Positions 44,070 through 52,306 of a stretch of DNA of 64,000 nt are shown one piece after another. The notes beneath the pieces are model-generated. The model did not search any database. It was not told the DNA's origin and saw only the letters and a list, made by a program, of their open reading frames with translations. Source of the DNA: JAWPMT01 sp965242775 (lineage in GTDB: Bacteria; Bacteroidota; Bacteroidia; Cytophagales; Cyclobacteriaceae); assembly GCA_965242775.1 (NCBI GenBank), contig CBDETI010000015.1:1-64000 (forward strand), written 5' to 3'. A program made the position numbers and the translations under genes. The stretch's first letter is position 1; each line of letters starts with the position of its first letter.

Positions 44070-44791
44070 TTGCGTGCTGATAATTTGAATTGAACCACCA
44101 GGAGCACGCCCAAAACAACAGCTACGAAGTAACCCAGATTTTTTAGGTCCAACAGCCCCTTGCTCATATCGGCATAGTGGTAGAGGATTCCGCCTTGCTC
44201 CAGAAAGTAAGACCAATTTCCCCAGGTATCAATGTTTGCTACAGCATCGATGCCATCATACGATAAAAAGCACAGAAAGCCGGCCAGTACAAATGAAACA
44301 ATCTGATTTTCAGTCAGTACGGATGCCAGGAGCCCGAAAGAGGTGAAAACACCACCTAGTAATACAAGCCCAATGTAAGACCCCAAGATCCCTGCGGTAT
44401 CTAGGTTTCCGGGCGGGCTACCGAGTGCAGAAACTGTGAAATAGTAAACGATCGTAGGTAGGACTGAAAAAATAACCAGCAGGAACGCCGATAGAAATTT
44501 TCCCAGCACGATCTCCCAGCTGCGAAAAGGCAACGTATAGAGCAATTCAATGGTACCAGTCCTTTTTTCCTCCGCAAAGCTGCGCATGGTAATACCAGGT
44601 ATCAGGAACATAAACAAATAAGGCGCCAGCGTGAAAAGCGGCTCCATGGTAGCGTAGCCATATCCGAGCACAGAGGAATCAGGAAACACCCACAGAACCA
44701 GGCCTGTCCCCACCAGGAAAACTCCCAACACGACATAAGCAATCAATGAATTTAAGAACTCGTTGAGCTCTTTGATTAAAATGGTAATCAT
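44066..44791 (-). CDS. gldF: Gliding-type ABC transporter permease GldF
   Basis: This 241-residue ABC-2 type permease has six predicted membrane segments (starting at about 16, 55, 98, 135, 165 and 218). The conserved EEKRTGTIELLYTLP segment at about 74-88 is typical of ABC-2 permeases and GldF. It pairs with the ATPase GldA and with GldG. The ATG overlaps the gldA stop by 4 bp, and the stop overlaps the gldG start by 4 bp. Confidence 0.92.
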   Translation of the reverse strand: MITILIKELNEFLNSLIAYVVLGVFLVGTGLVLWVFPDSSVLGYGYATMEPLFTLAPYLFMFLIPGITMRSFAEEKRTGTIELLYTLPFRSWEIVLGKFLSAFLLVIFSVLPTIVYYFTVSALGSPPGNLDTAGILGSYIGLVLLGGVFTSFGLLASVLTENQIVSFVLAGFLCFLSYDGIDAVANIDTWGNWSYFLEQGGILYHYADMSKGLLDLKNLGYFVAVVLGVLLVVQFKLSARK

Positions 44792-45696
44792 TGGGTCAGT
44801 GAATGAAATATCTCCTCTAACGAACCACCTGATGCCTTTACACTCACGAGTGGCAACTCCTTTTCTCCGGCCACTTTTAGGATCGCATTTTTACAACGTT
44901 CGTCACTTGCCAAAACTTGGTATTGTCCAGCACCTAGTGCCGTCACAGTACTTACATCCGGCAGGTTCTCCAGGATAGTTATATCGACATCCTGTTCAAA
45001 AGTCACGACCCACTGGTTAGCCTGAGTGGCTCGTCCGGAAAGATGCTGCAGCGAATCGTCAGCTACAATTTGGCCATTGTTAATGATGACTACATGATCA
45101 CAGATCGCCTCTACTTCCTGCATAATGTGAGTTGATAAAATCACGGTTTTATCAGTCGCAACCTCCTTAATTAACTTTCGAATCTCCACGAGCTGATTTG
45201 GGTCGAGCCCAGTTGTGGGCTCATCCAGAATTAGCACAGGAGGATCGGGCAGAAGCGCCTGGGCCAACCCTACCCGCTGGCGATAACCTTTTGAAAGTGC
45301 TTTAATCTTTTTGTGTTGCTCTCGCGCTAGTCCTACCTGATCGACCAGGCCCTTGATTCTACCCTTGAGATCGGATGACTTGATTTTGTAAGCCGCTCCG
45401 ACAAACATCAAAAACTCGCGAACGTACATATCCAGGTACAATGGGTTGTGCTCTGGCAAATAACCCACGTTGCGTTTCGCACAGAAGGGGTTTTCAGAAA
45501 CCTTCTCTCCGTTTATCTCTATCTCGCCGGCGGTGGCAGCAAGATAGCCTGCTGCTATTTTCATGGTAGTGGACTTACCCGCACCATTCGGACCTAGAAA
45601 CCCCGTGATTTGTCCATGTTTGGCTTCGAAAGAGATGTGATCCACAGCCAACTGCTCGCCATATTGCTTTACTAAATCTTGAACGATGATGGGCAT
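44788..45696 (-). CDS. gldA: Gliding-type ABC transporter ATPase GldA
   Basis: This 302-residue ATP-binding protein has a Walker A motif GPNGAGKS (35-42), a signature segment LSKGYRQRVG (134-143), Walker B VLILDEP (154-160) and the switch histidine in STHIMQEVE. A 70-residue C-terminal extension is typical of GldA and related ABC-2 ATPases. It energises the GldF permease. It starts 3 bp after the SDR gene stop and overlaps gldF by 4 bp. It is called gldA from its linkage to gldF and gldG; sequence alone would only give a generic ABC-2 ATPase. Confidence 0.9.
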   Translation of the reverse strand: MPIIVQDLVKQYGEQLAVDHISFEAKHGQITGFLGPNGAGKSTTMKIAAGYLAATAGEIEINGEKVSENPFCAKRNVGYLPEHNPLYLDMYVREFLMFVGAAYKIKSSDLKGRIKGLVDQVGLAREQHKKIKALSKGYRQRVGLAQALLPDPPVLILDEPTTGLDPNQLVEIRKLIKEVATDKTVILSTHIMQEVEAICDHVVIINNGQIVADDSLQHLSGRATQANQWVVTFEQDVDITILENLPDVSTVTALGAGQYQVLASDERCKNAILKVAGEKELPLVSVKASGGSLEEIFHSLTQ

Positions 45697-45699
45697 ATG

Positions 45700-46401
45700 T
45701 TACTTGACAGGCTTGCCTTTTGGTCGCAATGGGCGCATTTCAATATCAACAGGAAAATAATTGGGACTGGTCTCCAGCAGCTCTACCACACTCTTCGCAA
45801 CGTCGGAGGGTTGCATCATATTGTTGCTGGTCTCCATTTCCGCTACATCGTCAAAAAAATTGGTCTGTACGGATCCCGGGTAGACACAAGAAACCTTGAT
45901 ACCATAGTCACGAACTTCCATAAATAGTGAATGTGAAAGGCCGGTTACGGCATGCTTCGTGGCAGCATAACCCACGCCGTTTTTCAGCGGGTTCTTCCCA
46001 ACGATGGAGCTAATATTGACGATGTGGCCAAAATCCAAGGCCTTCATCGCCGGGACCACTAATCGCGAAACGTAAAAAATACCATGGACATTGGTGTTAA
46101 ACATACCTTGCCAATCGGCCAACGAGGTTGTTTCGAATGGCCCAAACACTCCATACCCTGCATTGTTTATGAGGAAGTGCACGTTCTCCCCCAGCGACGT
46201 TTTTGTTTTTTCCCAGGCCGTAGCAACACTGTCCGGGTTCCCCACATCTGCCATAATTGGCACGAAATTATCCTGTTGATAATCCGGGGAAGACCGACTC
46301 CAGCCAGCGACATTCACCCCTTTTCCGCACAACCTTTTGACGATTTCTAAACCGATACCTTTACTGGCTCCGGTAACTATCGCATTTTTGCCTTCAAGCA
46401 T
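45700..46401 (-). CDS. Short-chain dehydrogenase/reductase
   Basis: This 233-residue NAD(P)-dependent oxidoreductase has the cofactor motif TGASKGIG, the NNAGYGVFG segment, the catalytic Ser in NISSIVGKN, and YAATK with the catalytic Tyr and Lys. The substrate is unknown. It heads the operon with gldA (3-bp gap). The start was set at 46401 (MLEGKNAIVTGASKG), which leaves only 9 bp to the divergent start of the PagL-like gene. The longer in-frame start at 46482 would run through the opposite gene and gives no SDR-like sequence. Confidence 0.9.
   Translation of the reverse strand: MLEGKNAIVTGASKGIGLEIVKRLCGKGVNVAGWSRSSPDYQQDNFVPIMADVGNPDSVATAWEKTKTSLGENVHFLINNAGYGVFGPFETTSLADWQGMFNTNVHGIFYVSRLVVPAMKALDFGHIVNISSIVGKNPLKNGVGYAATKHAVTGLSHSLFMEVRDYGIKVSCVYPGSVQTNFFDDVAEMETSNNMMQPSDVAKSVVELLETSPNYFPVDIEMRPLRPKGKPVK
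46360..46390 (+). promoter_or_regulatory. Possible promoter of the PagL-like gene, inside the SDR coding region
   Basis: The plus strand reads TTTA, then exactly 19 bases, then CATTTTTG, each box one base off the TTTG-N19-TANNTTTG consensus. It ends 20 bp before the ATG at 46411. Since the divergent starts are 9 bp apart, the promoter must lie within the opposite gene. Confidence 0.35.
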
Positions 46402-46410
46402 ATTTTCGTA

Positions 46411-47530
46411 ATGAAGTTTACCTCCTGGTTTCTCACCACAATATTCATCGTTTTTGGACTCATAGTCAAGGTTAATGGACAAGGTGTGGATAAGGAGACC
46501 ATCTATTCAAACAGTGTGGGGCTGGCAGCACACAAGGGTTTCGTGGTTCCTCAGTATGAACACGGCCTCCATCTTACCTATGGCAGGCCTGTTGCGCTGG
46601 AGTTGTTTTTTAGTCAGCAGACGATGGGCAAAAAGGAGAGGGAGCGCATCTACGGATTCCCGCAGACCGGTTTTTCGGTGACCATCATAGACACGGATAT
46701 GAACGAGACAGGCACTATTATCAATATGGCCTCGTACATCGACTTTTTCATATATAAGAGTTCACAGATCAACGCCTTCATACGGCTTGGTGCCGGATTT
46801 ACCTTTGCATCCAAGATTTATAACCGGAACGAAAACAACCTTAACAATATCCTTTCCGCCCGCATTTCGTATCACGCCCTCCTCCGGGCCGGATTCGAGA
46901 TTCCAGTTGGTCCTCAGTACTACATCCTCCCGGCAATTTCCTGGTCACATACGTCCAATGGTAGCTTTAGTTTACCCAATAACGGTATCAATATCGCCTC
47001 CGCCAGTCTTGGGGGAGGGTATAGATTTGGGTTAAAGCGGAGGTCGGCACCCGATGAGTTTGTTCCCGCAACAGTGGACCGTGGCTTTGGGATCAACCTG
47101 ATGTTCAGTGCTTCAGGTAAGGAAACTGAGCCCTTAGGTTCACCGAAACGTCTGTATTATACCTTCAGAGTTAGCGTGGACAAGACACTGAACAAGGTCA
47201 GCAGGATTTATGCAGGAATCGAAGCATTTCACAATCGAGGGTTGATTGACGTCATAGCCGCTGAGCCGGGGGTTGATCCTGAGACGGGACTATCGGCGCG
47301 TTGGTCTTTTCGCGGGGCACGAATTGATGGTATCGAGAGTGAGTTTTCTTAGCATGGTCGGACACTACATATATCGCCCTTTTCGCGGAGGGATCGACGA
47401 TGACCCGGACATTTATCACCGGCATGGCTTCAGGGTTATGCTCACCAAAAGAATTTTCTCAACCGCGTTTATGAAAGTTCATGGCGCGCAGGCGGATGTG
47501 TTTGATTTCGGATTGGGGGTGAGACTATGA
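46411..47530 (+). pseudogene. PagL-like lipid A deacylase (acyloxyacyl hydrolase family), frameshifted
   Basis: The first frame (46411-47352) has a signal peptide (MKFTSWFLTTIFIVFGLIVKVNGQ) and an outer-membrane beta-barrel pattern. The PagL catalytic motif is clear: SWSHTSNGSFSLPNNGIN gives His180 and Ser182, with the acidic partner expected a little further on. PagL removes an acyl chain from lipid A in the outer membrane. Near 47300 the frame changes: the conserved GLFAGHELMVSRVSFLS continues in another frame to 47530, ending DVFDFGLGVRL as a barrel's last strand should. One extra base in GCGCGTTGG would explain it. The full protein would be about 372 residues. Either a sequencing error or a disrupted gene. 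Confidence 0.75.
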
Positions 47531-48262
47531 GGTTGCTGTGTCTATTAATAATCTTTCCGTTTTTAATTGGCTGCAACGAGGGGTGGGATTGCACGCAGAA
47601 GGGGGGGGGCAGTAACACGCATAGATATCAACGTCGGGATTGAGGTGAAGCGCGTTCACGTTTATGATGATATTAATATCCTATGGCACCCTTCCGCTGA
47701 GCAAAGAATAGCACTCGAAACCGGGGAAAACCTGGTTGACGAGATTCTATTTGATGTTGTTGGGGACAGTACACTAGAAGTTTACAACAACAATAGCTGC
47801 AAGTTCACCCGGTCGTCCCGCAATGTCACCGTCCACATCTACTCCAATGAGATTAACTACCTTGAGAAATTTGGTTACGGAGAGGTAAATGGTACTGAGG
47901 AACTGATCTTGGATCACCGGATTGACCTGGTAACTCGAGGCTCGGGAAATGTCAACCTGGCAATTAATAGCACGAGGGAAGTATTCATTGCGATGAGATC
48001 TTTAAGTAATATAACGCTCGTTGGTGAAGCCCTGGAATTACATGTTTTCTTGGATGGAAGGGTAGATGGGAAATTGGATGCCTCGGACTTCACTGTGGAA
48101 GGCGCTAACATTGTTCATGCCGGTTCGAATGACGTAATGATCTTCCCGTTGGCTTGGTTAAGAGGGACCTTAACGGGTTTCGGAAATGTTTTATTATTTA
48201 ACAACGCTCCCTTTGTCGCTGTAGATGAGCAAGGAGCCGGGCGAGTAATCCGGAAATACTAA
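47527..48262 (+). pseudogene. GIN-domain (DUF2807) lipoprotein, frameshifted at a G9 tract
   Basis: The start at 47527 overlaps the preceding stop and encodes a lipoprotein signal MRLLCLLIIFPFLIGC, then NEGWDCTQK. A run of nine G (47601-47609) then breaks the frame. With eight G the reading continues into TRIDINVGIEVKRVHVYDD and the rest of a head-GIN domain protein (NNNSCKF, NEINYLEKFGYGEV), about 244 residues in all. These beta-helical lipoproteins are common in Bacteroidota; their function is unknown. The G run right after the signal peptide is where slipped-strand switching would turn the protein on or off, but a miscounted homopolymer is equally possible. Confidence 0.7.
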
Positions 48263-48789
48263 TGATCACGATTGTCTGTAGTACAAATAGAAAAGATTCT
48301 GTATCCAAGAAAATCAGTCTTGTATATCAGCAGATTCTAAGCGACTTTAATGCAGAAAGCCATTTGGTAGATCTTGCCGATTTACCGGCGGACTTCATTG
48401 CTTCAGCGTTATATGAAAATGCCGGAAAAAATGAACACTTCAATCCGATCCGTAGCCTGATGAGGCAATCGCAAAAGTATGTTTTCATTGTCCCGGAGTA
48501 CAATGGTTCTTTCCCTGGAGTTCTCAAAACTTTTATTGATGGCCTGGAGTTTCCGGGAACGTTCACCAATAAAAAATGCGCTATGGTTGGTGTTTCTAGT
48601 GGTGTACAGGGGGGCGGTCTGGCACTGAGTCATCTAACCGATATCTTCAATTACTGCGGAACACACGTCCTTGCTCAAAAACCGAAGCTCTCTCATATCG
48701 AAGAAGCGGTTGATTCAAATGGTCAAATCACCAATCATCTTTATACGAACCTCCTTCGTGAACAAGCACAGGCTTTCTTGGTTTTTTAG
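48262..48789 (+). CDS. NADPH-dependent FMN reductase family protein
   Basis: This 175-residue flavodoxin-like protein has the phosphate-binding start (MITIVCSTNRKDSVSKKI) and the FMN-binding segment VPEYNGSFPGVLKTFIDGL. The family reduces FMN, quinones or azo compounds with NAD(P)H; the substrate is unknown. Its ATG shares one base with the stop of the GIN lipoprotein (TAATG), so it is translationally coupled to it. An Rrf2 regulator gene follows 62 bp downstream. Confidence 0.9.
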   Translation: MITIVCSTNRKDSVSKKISLVYQQILSDFNAESHLVDLADLPADFIASALYENAGKNEHFNPIRSLMRQSQKYVFIVPEYNGSFPGVLKTFIDGLEFPGTFTNKKCAMVGVSSGVQGGGLALSHLTDIFNYCGTHVLAQKPKLSHIEEAVDSNGQITNHLYTNLLREQAQAFLVF

Positions 48790-48794
48790 ATATC

Positions 48795-48819
48795 ATTGCT
48801 AGCTCTAAGGCAATAGCAA
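48795..48819 (+). promoter_or_regulatory. Inverted repeat upstream of the Rrf2 gene, possible operator
   Basis: TTGCTA (48796-48801) and TAGCAA (48814-48819) are perfect six-base arms 12 bases apart, centred about 45 bp before the rrf2-type start. An overlapping ATTGC/GCAAT pair is also present. Rrf2 regulators bind dyad sites of about this length, so autoregulation is possible. It could also be a short hairpin. Confidence 0.35.
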
Positions 48820-48851
48820 AGGCAGACAAATTCGGTAAGTGAGCAAGAAAA

Positions 48852-49283
48852 ATGTTTTCTAAAAAATGTGAGTGCGCCATTCGTGCGCTGATTTACGTAG
48901 CCCTGGAAAGTACCAAGGAAGGCAAAAGTGTGACGCAAGTGGATATTGCCAGGCAAATTGAGGAATCACTGCAACTCACAGCGGAAATTCTTCAGCAACT
49001 GAATGACGCCCGAATTTTGCATGTCAATGCACAGGGAAACTATTTTCTGACGCCTGAAGAATGTGAAAAACTAAAACTTATCCAGGTGGTAGATGCCATA
49101 GATGGTGACAAAGTATTCAACGGTTGTGGCCTTGGATTAAGTGAATGCAACGCTTCCAAACCCTGCCCTATGCATGAATACTTTCTGGAAATCCGTGACG
49201 ACATCAAATGGATGTTGACCCGTACGACCATGGAGACACTGACCAAGGACTTAAGTCTGGGGGAGACATTTCTTAAACGTTAA
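48852..49283 (+). CDS. Rrf2 family transcriptional regulator
   Basis: This 143-residue regulator has a winged helix-turn-helix (residues about 1-65; TQVDIARQIEESLQLTAEIL) and a dimerisation helix. Cys92, Cys99 and Cys105 occur with His108 in CGLGLSECNASKPCPMH, close to the IscR/NsrR iron-sulfur ligand spacing. It therefore probably senses iron-sulfur status, nitric oxide or redox state. It lies downstream of the FMN reductase on the same strand, with a dyad site in the gap. It is convergent with the M20 peptidase, 8 bp apart. Confidence 0.92.
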   Translation: MFSKKCECAIRALIYVALESTKEGKSVTQVDIARQIEESLQLTAEILQQLNDARILHVNAQGNYFLTPEECEKLKLIQVVDAIDGDKVFNGCGLGLSECNASKPCPMHEYFLEIRDDIKWMLTRTTMETLTKDLSLGETFLKR

Positions 49284-49291
49284 TTCTAAAA

Positions 49292-50581
49292 TTATTCGTT
49301 AATCAGGCGATATATAAGTAAAGCAGCCCGCTTGGTCAACGATTCGAATGTCCGAAGATCCATGTATTCATTGGGTGTATGCGCACCACTTCCCATGGTA
49401 CCCAAGCCATCTAAACCATCCACATAAGCAGCCACGAAAGAAATATCTGCGGCCCCTCGCCTCCCCGGATCAAAGGCGCTTACCTCCCCCTGACCCAGGT
49501 CCAGACTCACTTGATTCAGTTTTCGCAACAGGGCCTGGTTGCCTTCCGTCGGTCCCATCGCCGGATAGCTATCGACAAACGAAATCGTCGCGGATGTTTG
49601 GGGTAAATTCTGACTCACGATCTCCCGCATTTTGGCACGCGCATTTTCTTTTTGGCGCTCAGAAATAAATCGCAAACCGCCATGGGCCGTCGCAGTTTGC
49701 GCCACGACATTGGTCTTTCCAAAATTCTCGCCACGATTGAGGACCGGGTCGTAATTAACTTCTGTTCCCCCCAGTGCTATTCCCGGATTGAAGGTGAGAT
49801 ACTCCTCCCCTCTCACCTGTTCATAAAACGCATTGAGGATCCTCGATAACTCAAAAATGGCCCCCGCCCCTACCCGACTACTGAAAACACCGCTCGAATG
49901 TGCCCGTTTGCCTGTCACATCTACCCGCCAATCTGATGAACCCCGCCGAGCTACCGTTGCATACCCAAAACCTGTGGATGTCTCAAACCCTAGCGCTACA
50001 TCACTTCTTTTTGCGGCATCGATCAGATGTTTGCGACTCGTAGCGATTGGCTTGCCGGTTTTTTCTTCGTCCCCTGTATATGCAATAATAATTTGAGCAT
50101 CCTCCAAAACTCCTTCCTGGTAAAGCGCTTTTAATGCGTACAAAGCAAGGACATCTCCCCCTTTCATATCGTTAGCTCCTGGTCCGTAAGCAATCGTATC
50201 TCCTTGCACACGCCATCGTTGAAAGGGGCTGTCTTCTTCAAAGACCGTATCCAGATGCCCTATAATCAGGACCTTTTTCCCAGTAGAACCTTTTGACTCG
50301 GCAAAAAAATGTCCAGCTCGCTGCATCGATTCCGGCATGTCTATCCAGCTCGTCTCAAACCCAATGGCTTCAAATTCCTCAGCAAAAGCCGCTCCAACCC
50401 GACGAACTCCCTGCAGGTTATTGGTGCCACTATTAATGTTCACCATCTCCTCCAGGAACGAAATGGCCTGTGCGTGATTTGACGTGACATTAGCGATGAT
50501 TTTCTTTTCAATCCCCGAAAGTGATTGAGCCTCGGCTATAACCACAGAGACGGACAGTGCAACAAATTGAAGGGTTTTCAT
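49292..50581 (-). CDS. Secreted M20 family metallopeptidase (glutamate carboxypeptidase type)
   Basis: This 429-residue protein has a signal peptide (to about EAQS). The M20 zinc site is visible: His109 and Asp111 in GHLDTVF, Asp138 in GANDMKGG, Glu172/Glu173 in GDEE, Asp/Glu around GFETS, and the last His in GSGAHTPNEY. A lid/dimerisation domain (HSSGVFSSRVGAGAIFELSRI) lies in the middle. The family removes C-terminal glutamate or cleaves small peptides in the periplasm. The closest pattern is carboxypeptidase G2. It is 26 bp downstream of the HExxH membrane protein gene and probably in its operon. Confidence 0.93.
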   Translation of the reverse strand: MKTLQFVALSVSVVIAEAQSLSGIEKKIIANVTSNHAQAISFLEEMVNINSGTNNLQGVRRVGAAFAEEFEAIGFETSWIDMPESMQRAGHFFAESKGSTGKKVLIIGHLDTVFEEDSPFQRWRVQGDTIAYGPGANDMKGGDVLALYALKALYQEGVLEDAQIIIAYTGDEEKTGKPIATSRKHLIDAAKRSDVALGFETSTGFGYATVARRGSSDWRVDVTGKRAHSSGVFSSRVGAGAIFELSRILNAFYEQVRGEEYLTFNPGIALGGTEVNYDPVLNRGENFGKTNVVAQTATAHGGLRFISERQKENARAKMREIVSQNLPQTSATISFVDSYPAMGPTEGNQALLRKLNQVSLDLGQGEVSAFDPGRRGAADISFVAAYVDGLDGLGTMGSGAHTPNEYMDLRTFESLTKRAALLIYRLINE

Positions 50582-50607
50582 AAATATAGAATTAAGTACG
50601 ACCTGCT

Positions 50608-51357
50608 TTAGAATTTTGTCGATTGCTCCTCGATGAAAATCAGCTCCTCTACCTGCTCAGCTGTCCTCTCATCCGACAAAACTTCACGATAACTCAACCC
50701 CTCTGTTTCCATCATATACTGTACTAGTATCTTGTAGCGGAGATATGCTGCAGGTATGCCTGTACCATTGTCCAGTTCAATCCAGGTCCATTGATGGAAA
50801 TCCGGTAGGTTACGAGCTCTTTCCAATACCTCAATGCTTTTTGCAAGGCGTGCAATAGCACTTCCCGACCTGGCGATTACCTCGGGATAACCTTCCAGTT
50901 TCCAGATGGGTGTCCGCAAGGTTGCGAACCCATCGACCCGATATTGAAAGCTATGGAGCATCTCATGTGCAATCAACTCACTAAGCTGCCACTTCCTACC
51001 ATTTAGTTCGGCATAGTTTTTTTCCCAATCCAACGCGCTATTGAGCACGACCTTGTTTGCAAACCCATACCCAAATGCAGGTCCTTGGATTTTCGCTACT
51101 AACTTTGGGTATAGCCCCTCCGAAAGACACACTTGAATTTCCCAGTTAGGATCAAAAAGCTCCGAACCGCGTACCAGACTCACGCTCTCGTTTAAAGTCT
51201 CGGCAATCCCGATTGGAATTGGACCATTTGAGTACACTGTCACATTGCCAAACCCCGCTGTGTTTCCATATAGCAGACCCGGAAATAGAACAAAAACTAT
51301 GAATATGAAAAAGGGTAAAGAGACAACAATACCCAAGCGAATCAAAATTCTTTTCAT
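50608..51357 (-). CDS. Membrane-anchored protein with HExxH zinc-protease motif
   Basis: This 249-residue protein has an N-terminal membrane helix (about 8-28) and a single extracytoplasmic domain. AHEMLHSFQYR (130-140) is an HExxH motif (His131, Glu132, His135), followed by LEGYPEVIAR, whose Glu is placed like the third ligand of gluzincins. A metallopeptidase fold is likely, but the protein matches no family I can name and is short for one. It lies directly upstream of the M20 peptidase gene, so the two may work on the same peptides. It diverges from the sulfotransferase gene. Confidence 0.75.
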   Translation of the reverse strand: MKRILIRLGIVVSLPFFIFIVFVLFPGLLYGNTAGFGNVTVYSNGPIPIGIAETLNESVSLVRGSELFDPNWEIQVCLSEGLYPKLVAKIQGPAFGYGFANKVVLNSALDWEKNYAELNGRKWQLSELIAHEMLHSFQYRVDGFATLRTPIWKLEGYPEVIARSGSAIARLAKSIEVLERARNLPDFHQWTWIELDNGTGIPAAYLRYKILVQYMMETEGLSYREVLSDERTAEQVEELIFIEEQSTKF

Positions 51358-51422
51358 GGCAACCGATTTTGAATAAAGCTATGTAAAAAAACCCCTATTA
51401 GCATTTCGGGCTTCCCTTAGTT

Positions 51423-52127
51423 TTGACCAATCTTGCATTTGATTTGAATTACTGGATTCTTTATTTCAAGACGTGGCTGGTAATTAAAAGGAAACAACTG
51501 GCCCAAATCTTTCTCCCAAAAAGAACAACCTATGTGCGCTTCGTTATTCTCTGCACAGCGCGTTCAGGGTCCACGTGGCTTCATACTTTGCTCAATTCCC
51601 ACCCCGGTATTCATTCCATGGGAGAAGTGGTAGACCACCGAAAGCCTCACCAAATACCAGAGGTTTCGAAATTGTTCGGCCCGTTTGCCAAGTCCATCAA
51701 GGCTGTTGGTTTCAAAGTATTTTATGGATTGAGCCACCGTGGCTACGCTCAACTATTGGAGGAAGTACTTCAGGACCCCAAGATCATCATCGTGCACCTG
51801 ATCCGTCAGGACTTCAAGGCCCAGTATGCATCGCTGCGACTTGCGAAGCAGCAAAAAGCATGGACGCGCCAAAAGGCAAGTACCTTCCCGGCAATCAATA
51901 CCGACCCATCCGACCTGAATACTTTTCGGGCTAATATTGACTCGGAGCGAGCTATGATACTGTCGAAGGTGACAAATCATAAGCGTGTACAGATATATTA
52001 CGAGGATCTGTGCCGTGATCCTAAGGCCAACCTGGACCGTGTACTAGCCTCGTTGCAAGTACCTGAACGGCCCCTTTTTTCGGTATTAAAGAAACAAGCT
52101 CCTACTTTTCCAAATACACCCAATTGA
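51423..52127 (+). CDS. Sulfotransferase family protein
   Basis: This 234-residue protein has the 5'-phosphosulfate loop LCTARSGSTWLHTLLNSHP (43-61), a later VHLIRQDFKAQYAS segment that fits the 3'-phosphate site, and YYEDLCRDP typical of Stf0-like and NodH-like enzymes. It would transfer sulfate from PAPS to a sugar or lipid. The start is a TTG at 51423; no upstream ATG fits. It ends at NTPN, shorter than usual relatives. The next 110 bp are open in another frame (LSHLACCHSM onward, ending at a TGA near 52229), so a frameshift at about 52125 is possible but unproven. Confidence 0.82.
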   Translation: MTNLAFDLNYWILYFKTWLVIKRKQLAQIFLPKRTTYVRFVILCTARSGSTWLHTLLNSHPGIHSMGEVVDHRKPHQIPEVSKLFGPFAKSIKAVGFKVFYGLSHRGYAQLLEEVLQDPKIIIVHLIRQDFKAQYASLRLAKQQKAWTRQKASTFPAINTDPSDLNTFRANIDSERAMILSKVTNHKRVQIYYEDLCRDPKANLDRVLASLQVPERPLFSVLKKQAPTFPNTPN

Positions 52128-52306
52128 GCCATCTCGCCTGCTGCCATTCCATGGCCGATTCATTTCCAGAAAGGTTCAACAACAAAAAAATTATCGAAAG
52201 CGGTATTGTTCCCCATTACCATTCCTGATTGTTAAACTTTTCTAACCAGAATCCCTTAAATTCAGGCTTTGGAGGGTATACATCCTCATGGACCATGACA
52301 CTAGCT

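Noticed and set aside
44070..44216. Longer start for gldG
   Set aside because: The 49 residues are an antisense-like shadow of the gldF 3' end; the ATGA overlap at 44069 and the membrane helix fit far better.
46485..46493. Perfect DnaA box (TTATCCACA on the minus strand), with dnaN about 5 kb away
   Set aside because: A single box inside a coding region, no cluster, no AT-rich unwinding region and no dnaA gene; not an origin.
47273..47530. Separate small gene downstream of the PagL-like gene
   Set aside because: Its sequence is the conserved C-terminal barrel part of the same protein in a shifted frame, so it is merged with the upstream feature.
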